Assembly: GCA_022641375.1 (NCBI GenBank)
Contig: JALCDF010000005.1
Span: 1-48,976, forward strand
DNA: 48,976 nt
Reading direction: 5' to 3'
Source: Megasphaera sp.
GTDB taxonomy: Bacteria; Bacillota; Negativicutes; Veillonellales; Megasphaeraceae
The translations under genes were made by a program, and so were the position numbers. Below the pieces are notes generated by a model, which had not been told where the DNA came from, ran no database searches, and saw only the letters and a program-made list of their open reading frames with translations. Below, piece by piece: positions 17,706 to 28,100 of the stretch. Positions within the stretch are counted from its first letter, which is position 1. Each line of letters opens with the position of its first letter.

Positions 17706-17710
17706 CATGA

Positions 17711-17740
17711 CATGTTCAGGTACCGTAATGGCAGTTCATG
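17711..17740 (+). promoter_or_regulatory. Candidate LytTR binding repeats
   Basis: Two direct copies of a GTTCA-centred motif (CATGTTCAG at 17711 and GCAGTTCAT at 17731) lie 20 bp apart, in front of the radical SAM gene. LytTR regulators bind 9-bp direct repeats about two helical turns apart with a central GTT. The spacing is slightly shorter than usual, so this is tentative. Confidence 0.4.
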
Positions 17741-17838
17741 AACGTATTTAGCCTGTTTACTCCATAATGATTGTTTCTATCAGTATCTCGTACTACGATA
17801 AGGATGAATAAAGATGTAGTAAACAGGGAGCTGATAAT

Positions 17839-19200
17839 ATGAAGTTGGCATATGAAGCGAAAAAGAAAACGGTAGAAGTAGTAGTAAACCATATTTTGAA
17901 GGAAAAGGATTTGCAGGATCGGCAAAAAACATTAGTGCATCTGACGGATATCATGCAAAAATATTTCGGGAATCTCTTTGAACCGGAATCTTTTGACGGA
18001 GCCCGTCGGTTGATACTGTCAGATGGGAAATGGCTGCGTTTTTTGAATAGAGCGCTCAATGAATTGGATCCGCATGTTGTAAAAACAGCTATTATGGATT
18101 TGGGATTTGAAGCAGCATTTTCGGGGCTGCAAGTTCGTGAAGATGCTAAAGCAAAATATCATTGTAATATTCCGTGGGCCATTTTGTTTGATCCGACCAG
18201 TGCCTGCAATCTTCATTGTACTGGATGCTGGGCTGCTGAATACGGCCATACGATGAATTTGTCTTATGAAGTGATGAGTAAAATCGTGGAACAGGGTCGC
18301 GATTTGGGTGTTCATTTTTATTTACTTACCGGTGGGGAACCGCTTATCCGTAAGGCTGATGTATTACGGTTATGTCATGATTTTCCAGACTGTGAATTCC
18401 ATGCTTTTACAAACGGGACATTAATCGACGAAGAATTTTGCCGGAATATGCAGCGTGTCGGTAATTTAAGTCTGTCGCTCAGCCTGGAAGGCTTTGAAGA
18501 AGTGAATGACAGCCGCCGTGGTACCGGCACTTTTACTAAAGTAATGCGGGCCATGGACCTGCTTCATGAACATGGTCTAGTATTTGGAACGTCTATCTGT
18601 TATACCAGCAAGAATATACAGACTGTCACATCTGATGAATTCCTGGATATGATTATCAGTAAAGGCGCTTGGTATACCTGGTATTTTCATTACATGCCGG
18701 TGGGAAACGATGCCTCTGTCGACCTTTTACCGACGCAGGAACAGCGGGAATATATGGTTCATCGCGTTCGCGAAATTCGTTCTGTTGAAGGGGGCAAAGC
18801 AATCTTTGCGATGGACTTCCAAAACGATGGGCAATATGTGGAAGGCTGTGTTGCCGGTGGTCGTAATTATTGCCATATTAATCCGAACGGAGATGTGGAA
18901 CCTTGCGTGTTCATTCATTATTCTGGTGCCAACATTAAAAACCATAATTTGCTGGAATGTCTGCAGCAGCCTCTTTTTAAAGAATATGGTCACTATCAGC
19001 CGTTTAATCCGAATCATTTGCGGCCCTGTCCGATGTTGGAAAATCCTCAGTATTTAATCCGGATGGTCCATGACAGCGGCGCTAAATCGACAGATATGCA
19101 GTCTCCCGAATCGGTAGAACATCTTTGTGGCCAGTGCGTGAAATATGCCCGGGACTGGGCACCGACAGCAGATGCCCTTTGGAAAAAAGTTAAAAATTAA
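17839..19200 (+). CDS. Radical SAM protein with SPASM-like C-terminus
   Basis: A 453-residue protein. After about 115 residues without clear motifs comes the radical SAM core: C-x3-C-x2-C in CNLHCTGCWAAEYG (near residue 128), LLTGGEPLIRK, and SLSLEGFEEVNDSRRGTGTF. A cysteine-bearing auxiliary region (CVAGGRNYCHINPNGDVEPCVF, later RPCPMLENP and CGQCVK) resembles SPASM-type extra clusters. The same text recurs in anaerobes such as clostridia, but no function is certain. It lies between a LytT regulator and its kinase, and two genes before cfa. Confidence 0.8.
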   Translation: MKLAYEAKKKTVEVVVNHILKEKDLQDRQKTLVHLTDIMQKYFGNLFEPESFDGARRLILSDGKWLRFLNRALNELDPHVVKTAIMDLGFEAAFSGLQVREDAKAKYHCNIPWAILFDPTSACNLHCTGCWAAEYGHTMNLSYEVMSKIVEQGRDLGVHFYLLTGGEPLIRKADVLRLCHDFPDCEFHAFTNGTLIDEEFCRNMQRVGNLSLSLSLEGFEEVNDSRRGTGTFTKVMRAMDLLHEHGLVFGTSICYTSKNIQTVTSDEFLDMIISKGAWYTWYFHYMPVGNDASVDLLPTQEQREYMVHRVREIRSVEGGKAIFAMDFQNDGQYVEGCVAGGRNYCHINPNGDVEPCVFIHYSGANIKNHNLLECLQQPLFKEYGHYQPFNPNHLRPCPMLENPQYLIRMVHDSGAKSTDMQSPESVEHLCGQCVKYARDWAPTADALWKKVKN

Positions 19201-19220
19201 GTAGTGCAGGTGAAAGGAAT

Positions 19221-20819
19221 ATGAATTGTGGGATTCTTTTATTAGAAATCATCAAAAATATAGCAGTGATTGCCATGATCGTTTATTTGGTTTCGCAATG
19301 TGAAACGTTTCGGCATGCGATAGACCAGGTATCCTATCCGATTACAAATAAAGGAACGCTCATCGTTATATTTGGTTTGTTGGGGGCGTCCGGCAATTAT
19401 CTCACGGTACCATTGCCTTCGGATACGGTCATAGATAGTTGCTTGATTGGAATTATTGTCGGAGGCCTCATCGGGGGTCCTGTCGTTGGCGCGGGAACAG
19501 CATGCATGACTGTGATTCCCCGCTGTTTTATGGCTGGTCCGCAGCAGGTCATAGCGGCGGCAATAGTTTCTGTCGCCAGTGGTTTATTGTGTGGCGTGGT
19601 GTGCAGCTATATGGGCAGTAGGCCGATATCTTTGAAAATAGCTGTGGCAGCGGCCTTTGCTTCGGAAATCATTTTAAAAATTCCGGCGGCAGTAATGTTG
19701 TCGGCTCATAAAGTAAGGATAGCTGATATGTACCTGTTTGTACCAGAAGTCTTGTTGACCTGTTCGGGGGTATGGTTAACCATCTATGTGATCCGTACCG
19801 TATGTATGGGAGAAAATTGGATCAAAGCAAATGCAGCACGTAAAGTTATCCGAATGATTTTGGCAACGCGGAATTTATTCCGGGTGCATGGTCTGACACG
19901 GGAATCTGCTGAAACGATTGTTACGACGATGTATACGATATTGAATGTCGATTATGTCGGAATATATATCGAGGGAAACACCTTGGCGGAAGATGGGGAT
20001 AAGGAAAATATCGTGTCCAATGAACGATGCCTGTACCTGCATATCCGGACGGCTGGCAGGGATATTGCGCAAATCTTGTTGAATCATGCTGGCCGGCGCC
20101 CTTTTCAGCCGTATGAGAAAGAGTGGTTGCAGGGATTTGCCAATTTTTTGGGTCTGGAATTGTATCAGGCGGAACTGGATCAGAAAACGATGCTCTTATC
20201 CCAGGCTGAATTAAATGTGTTGAAATCGCAGATACGGCCTCATTTTTTGTTCAATATGCTCAGCAACATCAAAGCGGTCATTGGAGAAAATCCGGATCAG
20301 GCTAAAAATCTTATTTGTGATTTATCTTCTTTTTTACGGGGCCATCTTCAGTCCAATGCTGAAGAAGTTACTGTTGAAGAGGAAATGGACTCCGTTGATG
20401 CGTATTTACGATTGGAGAAAGCGCGATATGGTAAGCGTCTGCAGGTATGCCGGTGTATTGATCCTCAGACAGCAGGGTGGAAAATTCCCTTCTTTTCGAT
20501 ACAAATTCTGGTGGAAAATGCTATCAAACATGGTTTATCAAAGAAAAAAGACGGCGGAATCATTCATGTATCTGTACAATCCGATGAGAATGTTCTTTAC
20601 GTTACAGTCAGTGACAATGGAACCGGCATGGAGACAGAAACACTGAAAAAGCTCTGTCGTCACTTAAAAGGCGGTCCGGCGGATGTTGCGGGAAGGGGCA
20701 TCGGTTTAAAAAATGTGTATGACAGATTATATCGTTTATATGGATTCCGGTGTCATTTTTCTATTACCAGTGAGAAAAATAAAGGAACGACTGTAAAATA
20801 CAGTATTCCATTACCATGA
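19221..20819 (+). CDS. LytS-type sensor histidine kinase
   Basis: A 532-residue sensor. The first 190 residues hold five to six membrane helices of the 5TM-Lyt type, a GAF-like domain follows (about 215-320), then a His_kinase domain with phospho-acceptor His341 in IRPHFLFNMLSNIKAV and an ATPase domain with VENAIKHGL and SDNGTGM. This layout is that of LytS/BtsS/YpdA. The partner is the LytTR regulator at 16959. GGTGAAAGGA precedes the ATG. Confidence 0.9.
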   Translation: MNCGILLLEIIKNIAVIAMIVYLVSQCETFRHAIDQVSYPITNKGTLIVIFGLLGASGNYLTVPLPSDTVIDSCLIGIIVGGLIGGPVVGAGTACMTVIPRCFMAGPQQVIAAAIVSVASGLLCGVVCSYMGSRPISLKIAVAAAFASEIILKIPAAVMLSAHKVRIADMYLFVPEVLLTCSGVWLTIYVIRTVCMGENWIKANAARKVIRMILATRNLFRVHGLTRESAETIVTTMYTILNVDYVGIYIEGNTLAEDGDKENIVSNERCLYLHIRTAGRDIAQILLNHAGRRPFQPYEKEWLQGFANFLGLELYQAELDQKTMLLSQAELNVLKSQIRPHFLFNMLSNIKAVIGENPDQAKNLICDLSSFLRGHLQSNAEEVTVEEEMDSVDAYLRLEKARYGKRLQVCRCIDPQTAGWKIPFFSIQILVENAIKHGLSKKKDGGIIHVSVQSDENVLYVTVSDNGTGMETETLKKLCRHLKGGPADVAGRGIGLKNVYDRLYRLYGFRCHFSITSEKNKGTTVKYSIPLP

Positions 20820-20914
20820 TGGGCAGGTACGCAATCTACGGATATACAGCAAAAGAGGCTGGGAATCAGGATGTGTTTTTCGTAGTCCGGCACTATCCGG
20901 CCACAGCATGTATG

Positions 20915-20943
20915 TTGCCTTCATGCCGGATGTAGCCTATAAT
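20915..20943 (+). promoter_or_regulatory. Promoter of cfa
   Basis: TTGCCT (20915-20920), exactly 17 bp, then TATAAT (20938-20943), ending 30 bp before the ATG of cfa. Confidence 0.7.
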
Positions 20944-20973
20944 AAAAATAGATATCAAAAGGAAGTGGGAGCA

Positions 20974-22140
20974 ATGTTTTTAGAAAATCATTTTATTCTT
21001 CATTATTTGGGGCGGTTTGATAACAATTGCTTTACGGTACAATTGCAGGGGAAATCCTATACAATCGGGGAAGGAAAGCCGCTGTTCAACGTGACCATCC
21101 ATAAGAATATACCCAAGAAAGAATTACTGACCAGTACGTCACTGGCTCTTGGGGAAGCATATATGCGTAAGGACATTACCATCGAAGGTGATTTGTTTAC
21201 GGCATTGCAATGCTTCTTATCGCAAAAAAATAATTTTTCCATGGACCGGCACGCCTTGACGAATCTCCTGTTTTCACCGGAATCCAAAAAGGCTCAGAAG
21301 AAGCAGGTTACATCGCACTACGACATCGGCAATGATTTTTACCAGCTGTGGCTGGATCCATCCATGAGTTATTCCTGTGCGTATTTCAAACACGATACGG
21401 ATACGCTGGAACAGGCCCAGCATAATAAGGTCCATTATATTTTGGAAAAACTGCATCTGGAAAAGGGCATGACATTGCTCGATATCGGCTGCGGCTGGGG
21501 ATACCTGCTCATCGAAGCGGCTAAAAAATACGGCATCAAAGGATATGGCTGTACGCTCAGCAAGGAACAATGGAAAAAATCACAGGAACGGATCAAAGCC
21601 CTGGGACTGGAAGGCCAGGTCGACATCAGACTGATGGACTACCGGGATATTGAAGAAACGGGCATGACCTTTGACCGCATTGTCAGTGTCGGCATGATTG
21701 AACACGTAGGGCGTTCCAATTATCCGTTATATATGGAAACAGCCAGTCATCTGCTGAAAGAAAAGGGATTGTTCCTGCTTCATTATATCAGCGGCCACGA
21801 TGAAATCGTCGAAAGCCCCTGGATGCGCAAATATATTTTCCCGGGTGGCACGCTGCCGTCGTTACGGGAAATCATCAGTCTGGCCTATGACGATGATTTC
21901 CGGGTCCTCGATGTAGAAAGCCTGCGCTGTCATTATTATAAGACACTGATGTGCTGGTATCATAATTTCGAAGCGGTACGGGACAAGGTAATGAGTGGCA
22001 AGGGAGAAACATTCACCCGTATGTGGGAATTGTATCTGGTCGGCTGTGCCGTGGCTTTTTACATCGGCATGATCGATGTCCATGAAGTATTGATGACCAG
22101 GGGAACGAATAATGAGCTGCCGATGACACGGTGGTATTAA
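20974..22140 (+). CDS. cfa: Cyclopropane-fatty-acyl-phospholipid synthase
   Basis: A 388-residue SAM-dependent enzyme that adds a methylene bridge to unsaturated acyl chains in membrane phospholipids. Family signs: SHYDIGNDFYQLWLDPSMSYSCAYF, the SAM site LLDIGCGWGYLLIEAA, GCTLSKEQ and the active-site SVGMIEHVGRSNY. The frame is open from 20908; the ATG at 20974 has AAGGAAG in front and gives the usual N-terminal lipid-binding domain. Confidence 0.93.
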   Translation: MFLENHFILHYLGRFDNNCFTVQLQGKSYTIGEGKPLFNVTIHKNIPKKELLTSTSLALGEAYMRKDITIEGDLFTALQCFLSQKNNFSMDRHALTNLLFSPESKKAQKKQVTSHYDIGNDFYQLWLDPSMSYSCAYFKHDTDTLEQAQHNKVHYILEKLHLEKGMTLLDIGCGWGYLLIEAAKKYGIKGYGCTLSKEQWKKSQERIKALGLEGQVDIRLMDYRDIEETGMTFDRIVSVGMIEHVGRSNYPLYMETASHLLKEKGLFLLHYISGHDEIVESPWMRKYIFPGGTLPSLREIISLAYDDDFRVLDVESLRCHYYKTLMCWYHNFEAVRDKVMSGKGETFTRMWELYLVGCAVAFYIGMIDVHEVLMTRGTNNELPMTRWY

Positions 22141-22168
22141 ATTCAGCAGTCCCAGTGATGGCTATTTG

Positions 22169-22191
22169 TGATATACTGTAGTCATACTACA
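22169..22191 (+). promoter_or_regulatory. Extended -10 promoter with overlapping dyad
   Basis: TG-A-TATACT (22169-22177) is an extended -10 box. TGTAGT and ACTACA (22177-22182, 22186-22191) form a perfect 6-bp dyad over the expected start point, a possible operator for the dehydrogenase gene that follows. Confidence 0.4.
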
Positions 22192-22210
22192 ACCGAAAGG
22201 ACTGATATAC

Positions 22211-23323
22211 ATGCAGGAATTAATGATTCGCCCGACGATTTACCACTATGCTACGTGCAAGGAATTTGCGGCAGCCATGAACATCGGCAAAGGTGATCTG
22301 ATGATCACCAACCAGTATATCTATGATCCGTACTTTGCACCGCTTCATTTAGAATGTGATGTCTTGTTCCAGGAAAAATACGGCAGCGGTGAACCGTCCG
22401 ACGAAATGGCCGAAGCCATGCATCGGGACTTGCAAGGTTCGCCTAAACGGATTATTGCCGTCGGCGGCGGGACCATCATCGATTTGTCCAAATTCTTTTC
22501 TTTGAAAACGATGCTGCCGATCGGCGACCTCTATGACGGTAAAATCAAACCGGAACGGGGACGGGATCTGGTTATCGTACCGACGACCTGTGGTACGGGC
22601 AGTGAAGTGACTAATGTGGCGGTATTGGCATTGGTGAGCCGCCATACTAAAAAAGGGCTGGCCATCGATGAATTCTATGCGCAGCAGGCAGTCCTTGTGC
22701 CGGAATTGTTGAAGACGCTGCCTTATAAAGTATTTGCTACCAGCTCCATCGACGCTCTGGTCCATGCGGTAGAATCGGCATTGTCTCCGAAGGCCAGTGA
22801 AACGACAAAGATGTTCAGTTATAAGGCCATCGAAAAAATCCTGCAGGGATATATCCAGATTCGCGATAACGGCCCGGAAGCCCGGATTCCCCTGTTAGCC
22901 GATTTCCTCATGGCCAGCAATTATGCCGGTATCGCATTCGGTAACGCCGGTTGTGCTGCCGTCCATGCGATGAGCTATCCCCTGGGTGCCAAATATCATG
23001 TCGCTCATGGCGAATCGAATTACGCTATGTTTACCGGCGTCATGAAGAACTATATGGAAATCAAATCAGATGGTGAAATCGCCGTCCTGAATGCGTATAT
23101 TGCGGATTTGATCGGGTGTTCCACCGACAATGTATACGACAGCCTGGAAAGTCTCCTCAATGTCGTTCTGCCGAAAAAACCATTGCATGAATACGGCGTG
23201 ACTGAACAGGATTTGAAGGACTTTACCGATTCGGTGGTCCAGAACCAGAAACGGCTGACCGATAATAATTTTGTGCCTTTGGATGCCGCCCGGTATTACA
23301 AAATTTATAAAGAACTCTATTGA
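22211..23323 (+). CDS. 4hbD: 4-Hydroxybutyrate dehydrogenase (iron-containing alcohol dehydrogenase)
   Basis: A 370-residue group III alcohol dehydrogenase, almost the length of Clostridium kluyveri 4HbD (371). It shares text I recall from that enzyme: FQEKYGSGEPSDEM, RIIAVGGGTIIDLSK, IVPTTCGTGSEVTNV, SNYAGIAFGNAG and the metal-ligand histidines in AVHAMSYPLGAKYHVAHGE. It interconverts succinate semialdehyde and 4-hydroxybutyrate with NAD. No partner of a 4-hydroxybutyrate path (such as 4-hydroxybutyryl-CoA dehydratase) is next to it, so the exact substrate is inferred from similarity only. Confidence 0.85.
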   Translation: MQELMIRPTIYHYATCKEFAAAMNIGKGDLMITNQYIYDPYFAPLHLECDVLFQEKYGSGEPSDEMAEAMHRDLQGSPKRIIAVGGGTIIDLSKFFSLKTMLPIGDLYDGKIKPERGRDLVIVPTTCGTGSEVTNVAVLALVSRHTKKGLAIDEFYAQQAVLVPELLKTLPYKVFATSSIDALVHAVESALSPKASETTKMFSYKAIEKILQGYIQIRDNGPEARIPLLADFLMASNYAGIAFGNAGCAAVHAMSYPLGAKYHVAHGESNYAMFTGVMKNYMEIKSDGEIAVLNAYIADLIGCSTDNVYDSLESLLNVVLPKKPLHEYGVTEQDLKDFTDSVVQNQKRLTDNNFVPLDAARYYKIYKELY

Positions 23324-23339
23324 TAGATTCCGCAAGAAG

Positions 23340-23367
23340 CCGCTGAGCTTGTCCTCAGCGGTTTTTT
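23340..23367 (+). terminator. Intrinsic terminator
   Basis: CCGCTGAG pairs with CTCAGCGG around a 6-nt loop, followed by six T. Confidence 0.93.
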
Positions 23368-23436
23368 ATGTAGTAAGGGCAAATCCATATCAATATAACA
23401 TGGAGGTGTTACAGGTCTGTTATTCCGGCTTGAATA

Positions 23437-23445
23437 TGATATAAT
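23437..23445 (+). promoter_or_regulatory. Extended -10 promoter of the carboxyltransferase gene
   Basis: TG-A-TATAAT at 23437-23445, about 100 bp before the ATG. No good -35 is visible, as is usual for extended -10 promoters. Confidence 0.5.
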
Positions 23446-23546
23446 ATATTAAGTATAGTCAATTATGACCTATTACTAATAGCACCTTATAATTGCAAAT
23501 GATGGATCTACAACTCTATAGAATATATACATTGGGAGGATATGGA

Positions 23547-24920
23547 ATGGCAAGAGTAAAAATAACAGAAACCGTACTGCGTGACGGCCATCAGTCAATA
23601 GCGGCTACACGTATGCGACTGAATGAGATGCTGCCTGTGTTGGAAGCGATGGATGAAGTTGGCTACAACGCCTTGGAATGCTGGGGAGGCGCTACGTTTG
23701 ATACTTGTATGCGCTTTCTTGACGAAGATCCCTGGGAACGGCTCCGTACCATTAAGAAACACGTAAAAAAGACACCGCTGCAGATGCTGTTTCGCGGCCA
23801 GAATATTTTGGGATACCGCCACTATGCTGACGATGTAGTGTATGAATTCGTCAATCGGGCCGTAGAGAACGGCATTGACATCATCCGGGTATTCGATGCG
23901 CTCAACGATCCCCGTAATCTCGAATCGGCGATTCGTGCGGCCAAGGACACCAAGAGTGTCAAAGTACAGGGGTCTATCGTGTATACCATCAGCCCTATCC
24001 ATACGATGGAATCATTTACCAAGGGAGCCCTGGAACTGCAGGATATGGGAGTCGACTCTCTCTGCATTAAGGATATGTCCGGCCTCTTGTCACCGTATGA
24101 TGCCTACAACCTGATCCGGATGTTGAAAAAACATTTACATATTCCTATCGAACTGCATACGCATTGTACCTGCGGTTTTGGTGAAATGACATACATGAAG
24201 GCCATCGAAGCCGGTGTCGATATCATCGATACGGCATTGTCTCCGTTCGGCGAAGTAACCAGCCAGCCGGCTACGGAAACGATGGTCATGGCCCTGCAGC
24301 ACAGCATCTATGATACCGGTATCGATGTGAACCGCCTGTGGCCGCTGACCAAACATTTCAAGAAAGTCCGTAAGGAACTGGCCGATGAATTCCAGCTGAC
24401 CATGCCGGACCAGATTAATCCGGCAGTCCGCAAATACCAGATTCCCGGCGGCATGCTGACCAATCTGTACAATCAGCTCAAGGGACAGGGAGCGGAAGAC
24501 CGCTTTGATGACGTCCTGGCGGAAATGCCGAATGTCCGCCGTGATCTCGGGTATCCGCCATTGGTCACGCCGACGAGTCAGATTGCCGGATCGGAAGCGG
24601 CATTGAATGTCCTGTACGGCCATTATAAGATTATCACCAATGAAGTGCGGGATATCGTCCGGGGCAAGTACGGCCGCGTACCGGGGAAAATCAGCGACGA
24701 ATTCCGTAAATTATGTATCGGTGATGAACCGGTCATCGATTACCGGCCGGCCGATGATCTGAAGCCGGAACTGGAAACAGCCCGGAAAGCGCTGGCAGAC
24801 GAAGGATTCCCGAATGCCAGCCGGGAAGATGTCCTGAGCTTTACATTATTCCCGGAAGTAGCACTGCCATTCTTCAAAAAAAGAAGAGGGAAAGAAGCAG
24901 CGGCACCGGCCAATTCATAA
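23547..24920 (+). CDS. Free-standing biotin carboxyltransferase subunit (5S/OadA type)
   Basis: A 457-residue carboxyltransferase of the DRE-TIM metallolyase group. It starts MARVKITETVLRDGHQSIAATRMR, has ECWGGATFDTCMRF, and a metal site in ELHTHCTCGFGEM. It resembles transcarboxylase 5S and the N-terminal part of oxaloacetate decarboxylase alpha, but has no biotin domain, so it needs a carrier protein from elsewhere. The next gene, pyc, has a homologous internal domain, pointing to pyruvate/oxaloacetate carboxyl transfer. GGGAGG selects the ATG at 23547. Confidence 0.85.
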   Translation: MARVKITETVLRDGHQSIAATRMRLNEMLPVLEAMDEVGYNALECWGGATFDTCMRFLDEDPWERLRTIKKHVKKTPLQMLFRGQNILGYRHYADDVVYEFVNRAVENGIDIIRVFDALNDPRNLESAIRAAKDTKSVKVQGSIVYTISPIHTMESFTKGALELQDMGVDSLCIKDMSGLLSPYDAYNLIRMLKKHLHIPIELHTHCTCGFGEMTYMKAIEAGVDIIDTALSPFGEVTSQPATETMVMALQHSIYDTGIDVNRLWPLTKHFKKVRKELADEFQLTMPDQINPAVRKYQIPGGMLTNLYNQLKGQGAEDRFDDVLAEMPNVRRDLGYPPLVTPTSQIAGSEAALNVLYGHYKIITNEVRDIVRGKYGRVPGKISDEFRKLCIGDEPVIDYRPADDLKPELETARKALADEGFPNASREDVLSFTLFPEVALPFFKKRRGKEAAAPANS

Positions 24921-25001
24921 TTTTGTATAATCTTGAATCCGATATACCATCATATACCCGGATTGTATACAGTATTTATGGCCTGTTTCCGGCCTGTTCC
25001 C

Positions 25002-25029
25002 TTGTAATGTCCGATTATTTTGGTATAAT
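25002..25029 (+). promoter_or_regulatory. Promoter of pyc
   Basis: TTGTAA at 25002-25007, a 16-bp spacer and TATAAT at 25024-25029, 80 bp before the ATG. No terminator was seen between the carboxyltransferase gene and pyc. Confidence 0.55.
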
Positions 25030-25109
25030 TAGAAATGCAGTAACATTAAGAAAAAATAACGAACAGTACTGCGCTCTACCTATTATTTTACAAGCAGGAG
25101 GGTATTTTC

Positions 25110-28100
25110 ATGAAAAAAATTCGTTCGGTTTTAGTTGCAAACCGTGGTGAAATCGCTATCCGCGTTTTTCGTGCATGTAACGAATTAGGAATTCGTACAA
25201 TAGCTATTTACTCTAAAGAAGACTCTTTGTCACTGCACCGTTTTCGTGCTGACGAATCGTATTTGGTAGGCAAGGGGAAAAAACCTGTCGACGCCTACTT
25301 AGATATTGAAGATATTATCCGTATTGCCCATGAACACGATGTGGATGCTATCCATCCCGGATACGGCTTCTTATCAGAAAATGCCGATCTTGCTAAGCGT
25401 TGTAAAGAAGAAGGCATTATATTCATCGGCCCGAAAGTAGAACATCTGATGATGTTCGGGGATAAGATCAACGCTCGTATCCAGGCCGACAAAGCAGGTA
25501 TCCAGTATATTCCTGGCAGTGACGGCCCGGTCATGAATTACGCCGAAGTCGAAAAATTTGCCAAAGAAGTAGGTTTCCCAATCATGTTGAAAGCTGTCAG
25601 CGGCGGCGGCGGCCGTGGTATGCGTATGGTCGACCATATGGCGGATCTGCGCGATGCTTATGACCGTGCCAAATCAGAAGCCAAACTGGCATTCGGCAGC
25701 GATGAAATCTATTTGGAAAAATGTATCATCAATCCAAAACACGTAGAAGTCCAGATCATGGGTGATGAACACGGGAATGTCATCCACCTCTTCGAACGGG
25801 ACTGCTCTGTCCAGCGTCGTCATCAGAAAGTCGTTGAAATCGCTCCGGCCTTTGCTTTGCCGGCCCAGCTTCGTCAGGATATCTGCAATGCAGCTCTGAA
25901 ACTGATGAAGAAGGTCAAATACGTCAATGCCGGTACGGTCGAATTCCTGGTAACACCGGATGGAAAATTCTATTTTATCGAAGTCAACCCCCGTGTCCAG
26001 GTAGAACATACCGTTACGGAAATGATTACCGGCATCGATATCGTCCAGACCCAGATTAAAATCGCTGAAGGATATGTTCTCGACAGCGATGAAATCGGTA
26101 TCAAATCGCAGGAAGATGTCCATTGCCTCGGCAATGCCATCCAGTGCCGTATCACGACGGAAGACCCCATGAATAACTTCATGCCCGATTCCGGCAAAAT
26201 CAATGTATACCGCAGCGGCGGCGGCTTCGGCATCCGTCTCGACAGCGGCAATGCGTATACCGGTGCAATCATCACACCGTATTACGATTCCCTGCTGGTC
26301 AAAGCGACGACATACGGACTGACCCATCAGGGGGCTGTCCAGAAGATGATCCGCGTATTGAAGGAATTCCGTATCCGCGGCGTCAAGACCAATATCGGGT
26401 TCCTCATCAATGTCATGCAGGCACCGTCCTTTGTAGATGGTTCCTATAACGTTAACTTTATCGATAATCATCCGGAATTGTTCCACCTGCCGGTGGTACA
26501 GGACCGGGGCACGAAATTATTGAAATATATTGGCGATACGACGATTAACGGCTATGCCGGACTGGGCCATCAGGACCGTCCCGACTTCGAACCGCTGGAA
26601 ATCCCGACGCCGGTCGCGGGAGCGTATCCAGATGGGACCAAACAAATCTTTGATTCCATGGGTCCGGAAAAATTCTCTCAATGGATTTTGGAACAGAAGA
26701 AAGTGCTCCTTACGGATACGACCATGCGTGATGCCCATCAATCCCTGATGGCAACCCGTGTCCGTACCATTGATATGTTGCGTGTCCTGGAAGAAGCTTC
26801 CAAGAAATTGCCGGGATTCTTCTCCTATGAATGCTGGGGCGGTGCAACCTTTGATGTAGCCTATCGGTTCCTCTATGAAGATCCCTGGGCCCGTCTGCGT
26901 CAGATGCGGGCAAAATCCCCCAACATCCTGCTGCAGATGCTCATCCGCGGTGCCAATGCCGTTGGCTATACGAGTTATCCCGATAACGTCGTAAAGAACT
27001 TCGTCGATTTGTCGGCCAAGAACGGCATCGATGTATTCCGTGTATTCGACAGCCTCAACAGCCTTGATAACATGTACGGTACGGTCCAGGCTGTCCGCGA
27101 TACCGGCAAGATAGCCGAAGTTGCGTTGTGCTATACGGGAGATATCCTCGACGATTCACGTCAGAAATATAATTTGAAATATTACGTCGATATGGCTAAG
27201 GAATTGAAAAATGCCGGTGCCAATATCATCGCCATCAAAGATATGGCCGGCCTCCTCAAACCGGAAGCGGCATATCAGCTGGTATCCGCATTGAAAGATA
27301 CGGTCGGCCTGCCGGTACACGTCCATACCCATGATGGGTCGGGCAATGCCATCTGTACCCTGAACCGGGCAATCGATGCCGGTGCCGATATCGTCGACGT
27401 AGCCTATTCCGCCTTTGCCGGCGGCACGAGCCAGCCCAGCATGAGTACCCTGTGGTATTCCCTGAGCGGCAAGGACCGTCAGCCCGATATGGATGTCAAT
27501 GCCATGGAAGAAATGTCCCGGTATTGGGCGACAGTCCGTCCATACTATAAAGGCGTGGACAAAGCGGAACCCTATCCGAATACGGAAGTATACCAGCATG
27601 AAATGCCGGGCGGCCAGTTCTCCAACCTGCGTCAGCAGGCAAAAGCTGTTGGCCTCGGTGAACGCTGGAACGATATCAAAAAGATGTATCATCATGTAAG
27701 CATGATGTTCGGCGATATCATCAAAGTAACGCCGTCATCCAAAGTAGTCGGCGACATGACTTTGTTCATGATCCAGAACGACCTGACGGAAAAGGATATT
27801 TATGAAAAAGGCGATATCCTCGATTTCCCGCAATCCGTCGTGGAATTCTTCGAAGGCCGCATCGGCATCCCCTATCAGGGATTCCCGGAAAAACTGCAGC
27901 GGATTATCTTGAAAGGGGCAGACCCGTTGACGCAACGGCCCGGCAAGAGCCTGGCTCCTGTTGATTTCGATGCGGTTTGCAAGAAATTATCCGATGCCGG
28001 CTATCTGCATGGACCGGAAGATGTCAATGCCTACTGCCAGTATGATAAAGTTTTCAAGGATTACAATGAAAACGTCAAGAAATATGGGGATGTGAGTGTC

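Noticed and set aside
25674-26486. 270-codon open frame on the minus strand across pyc
   Set aside because: Shadow of the biotin carboxylase domain; repetitive composition without motifs.
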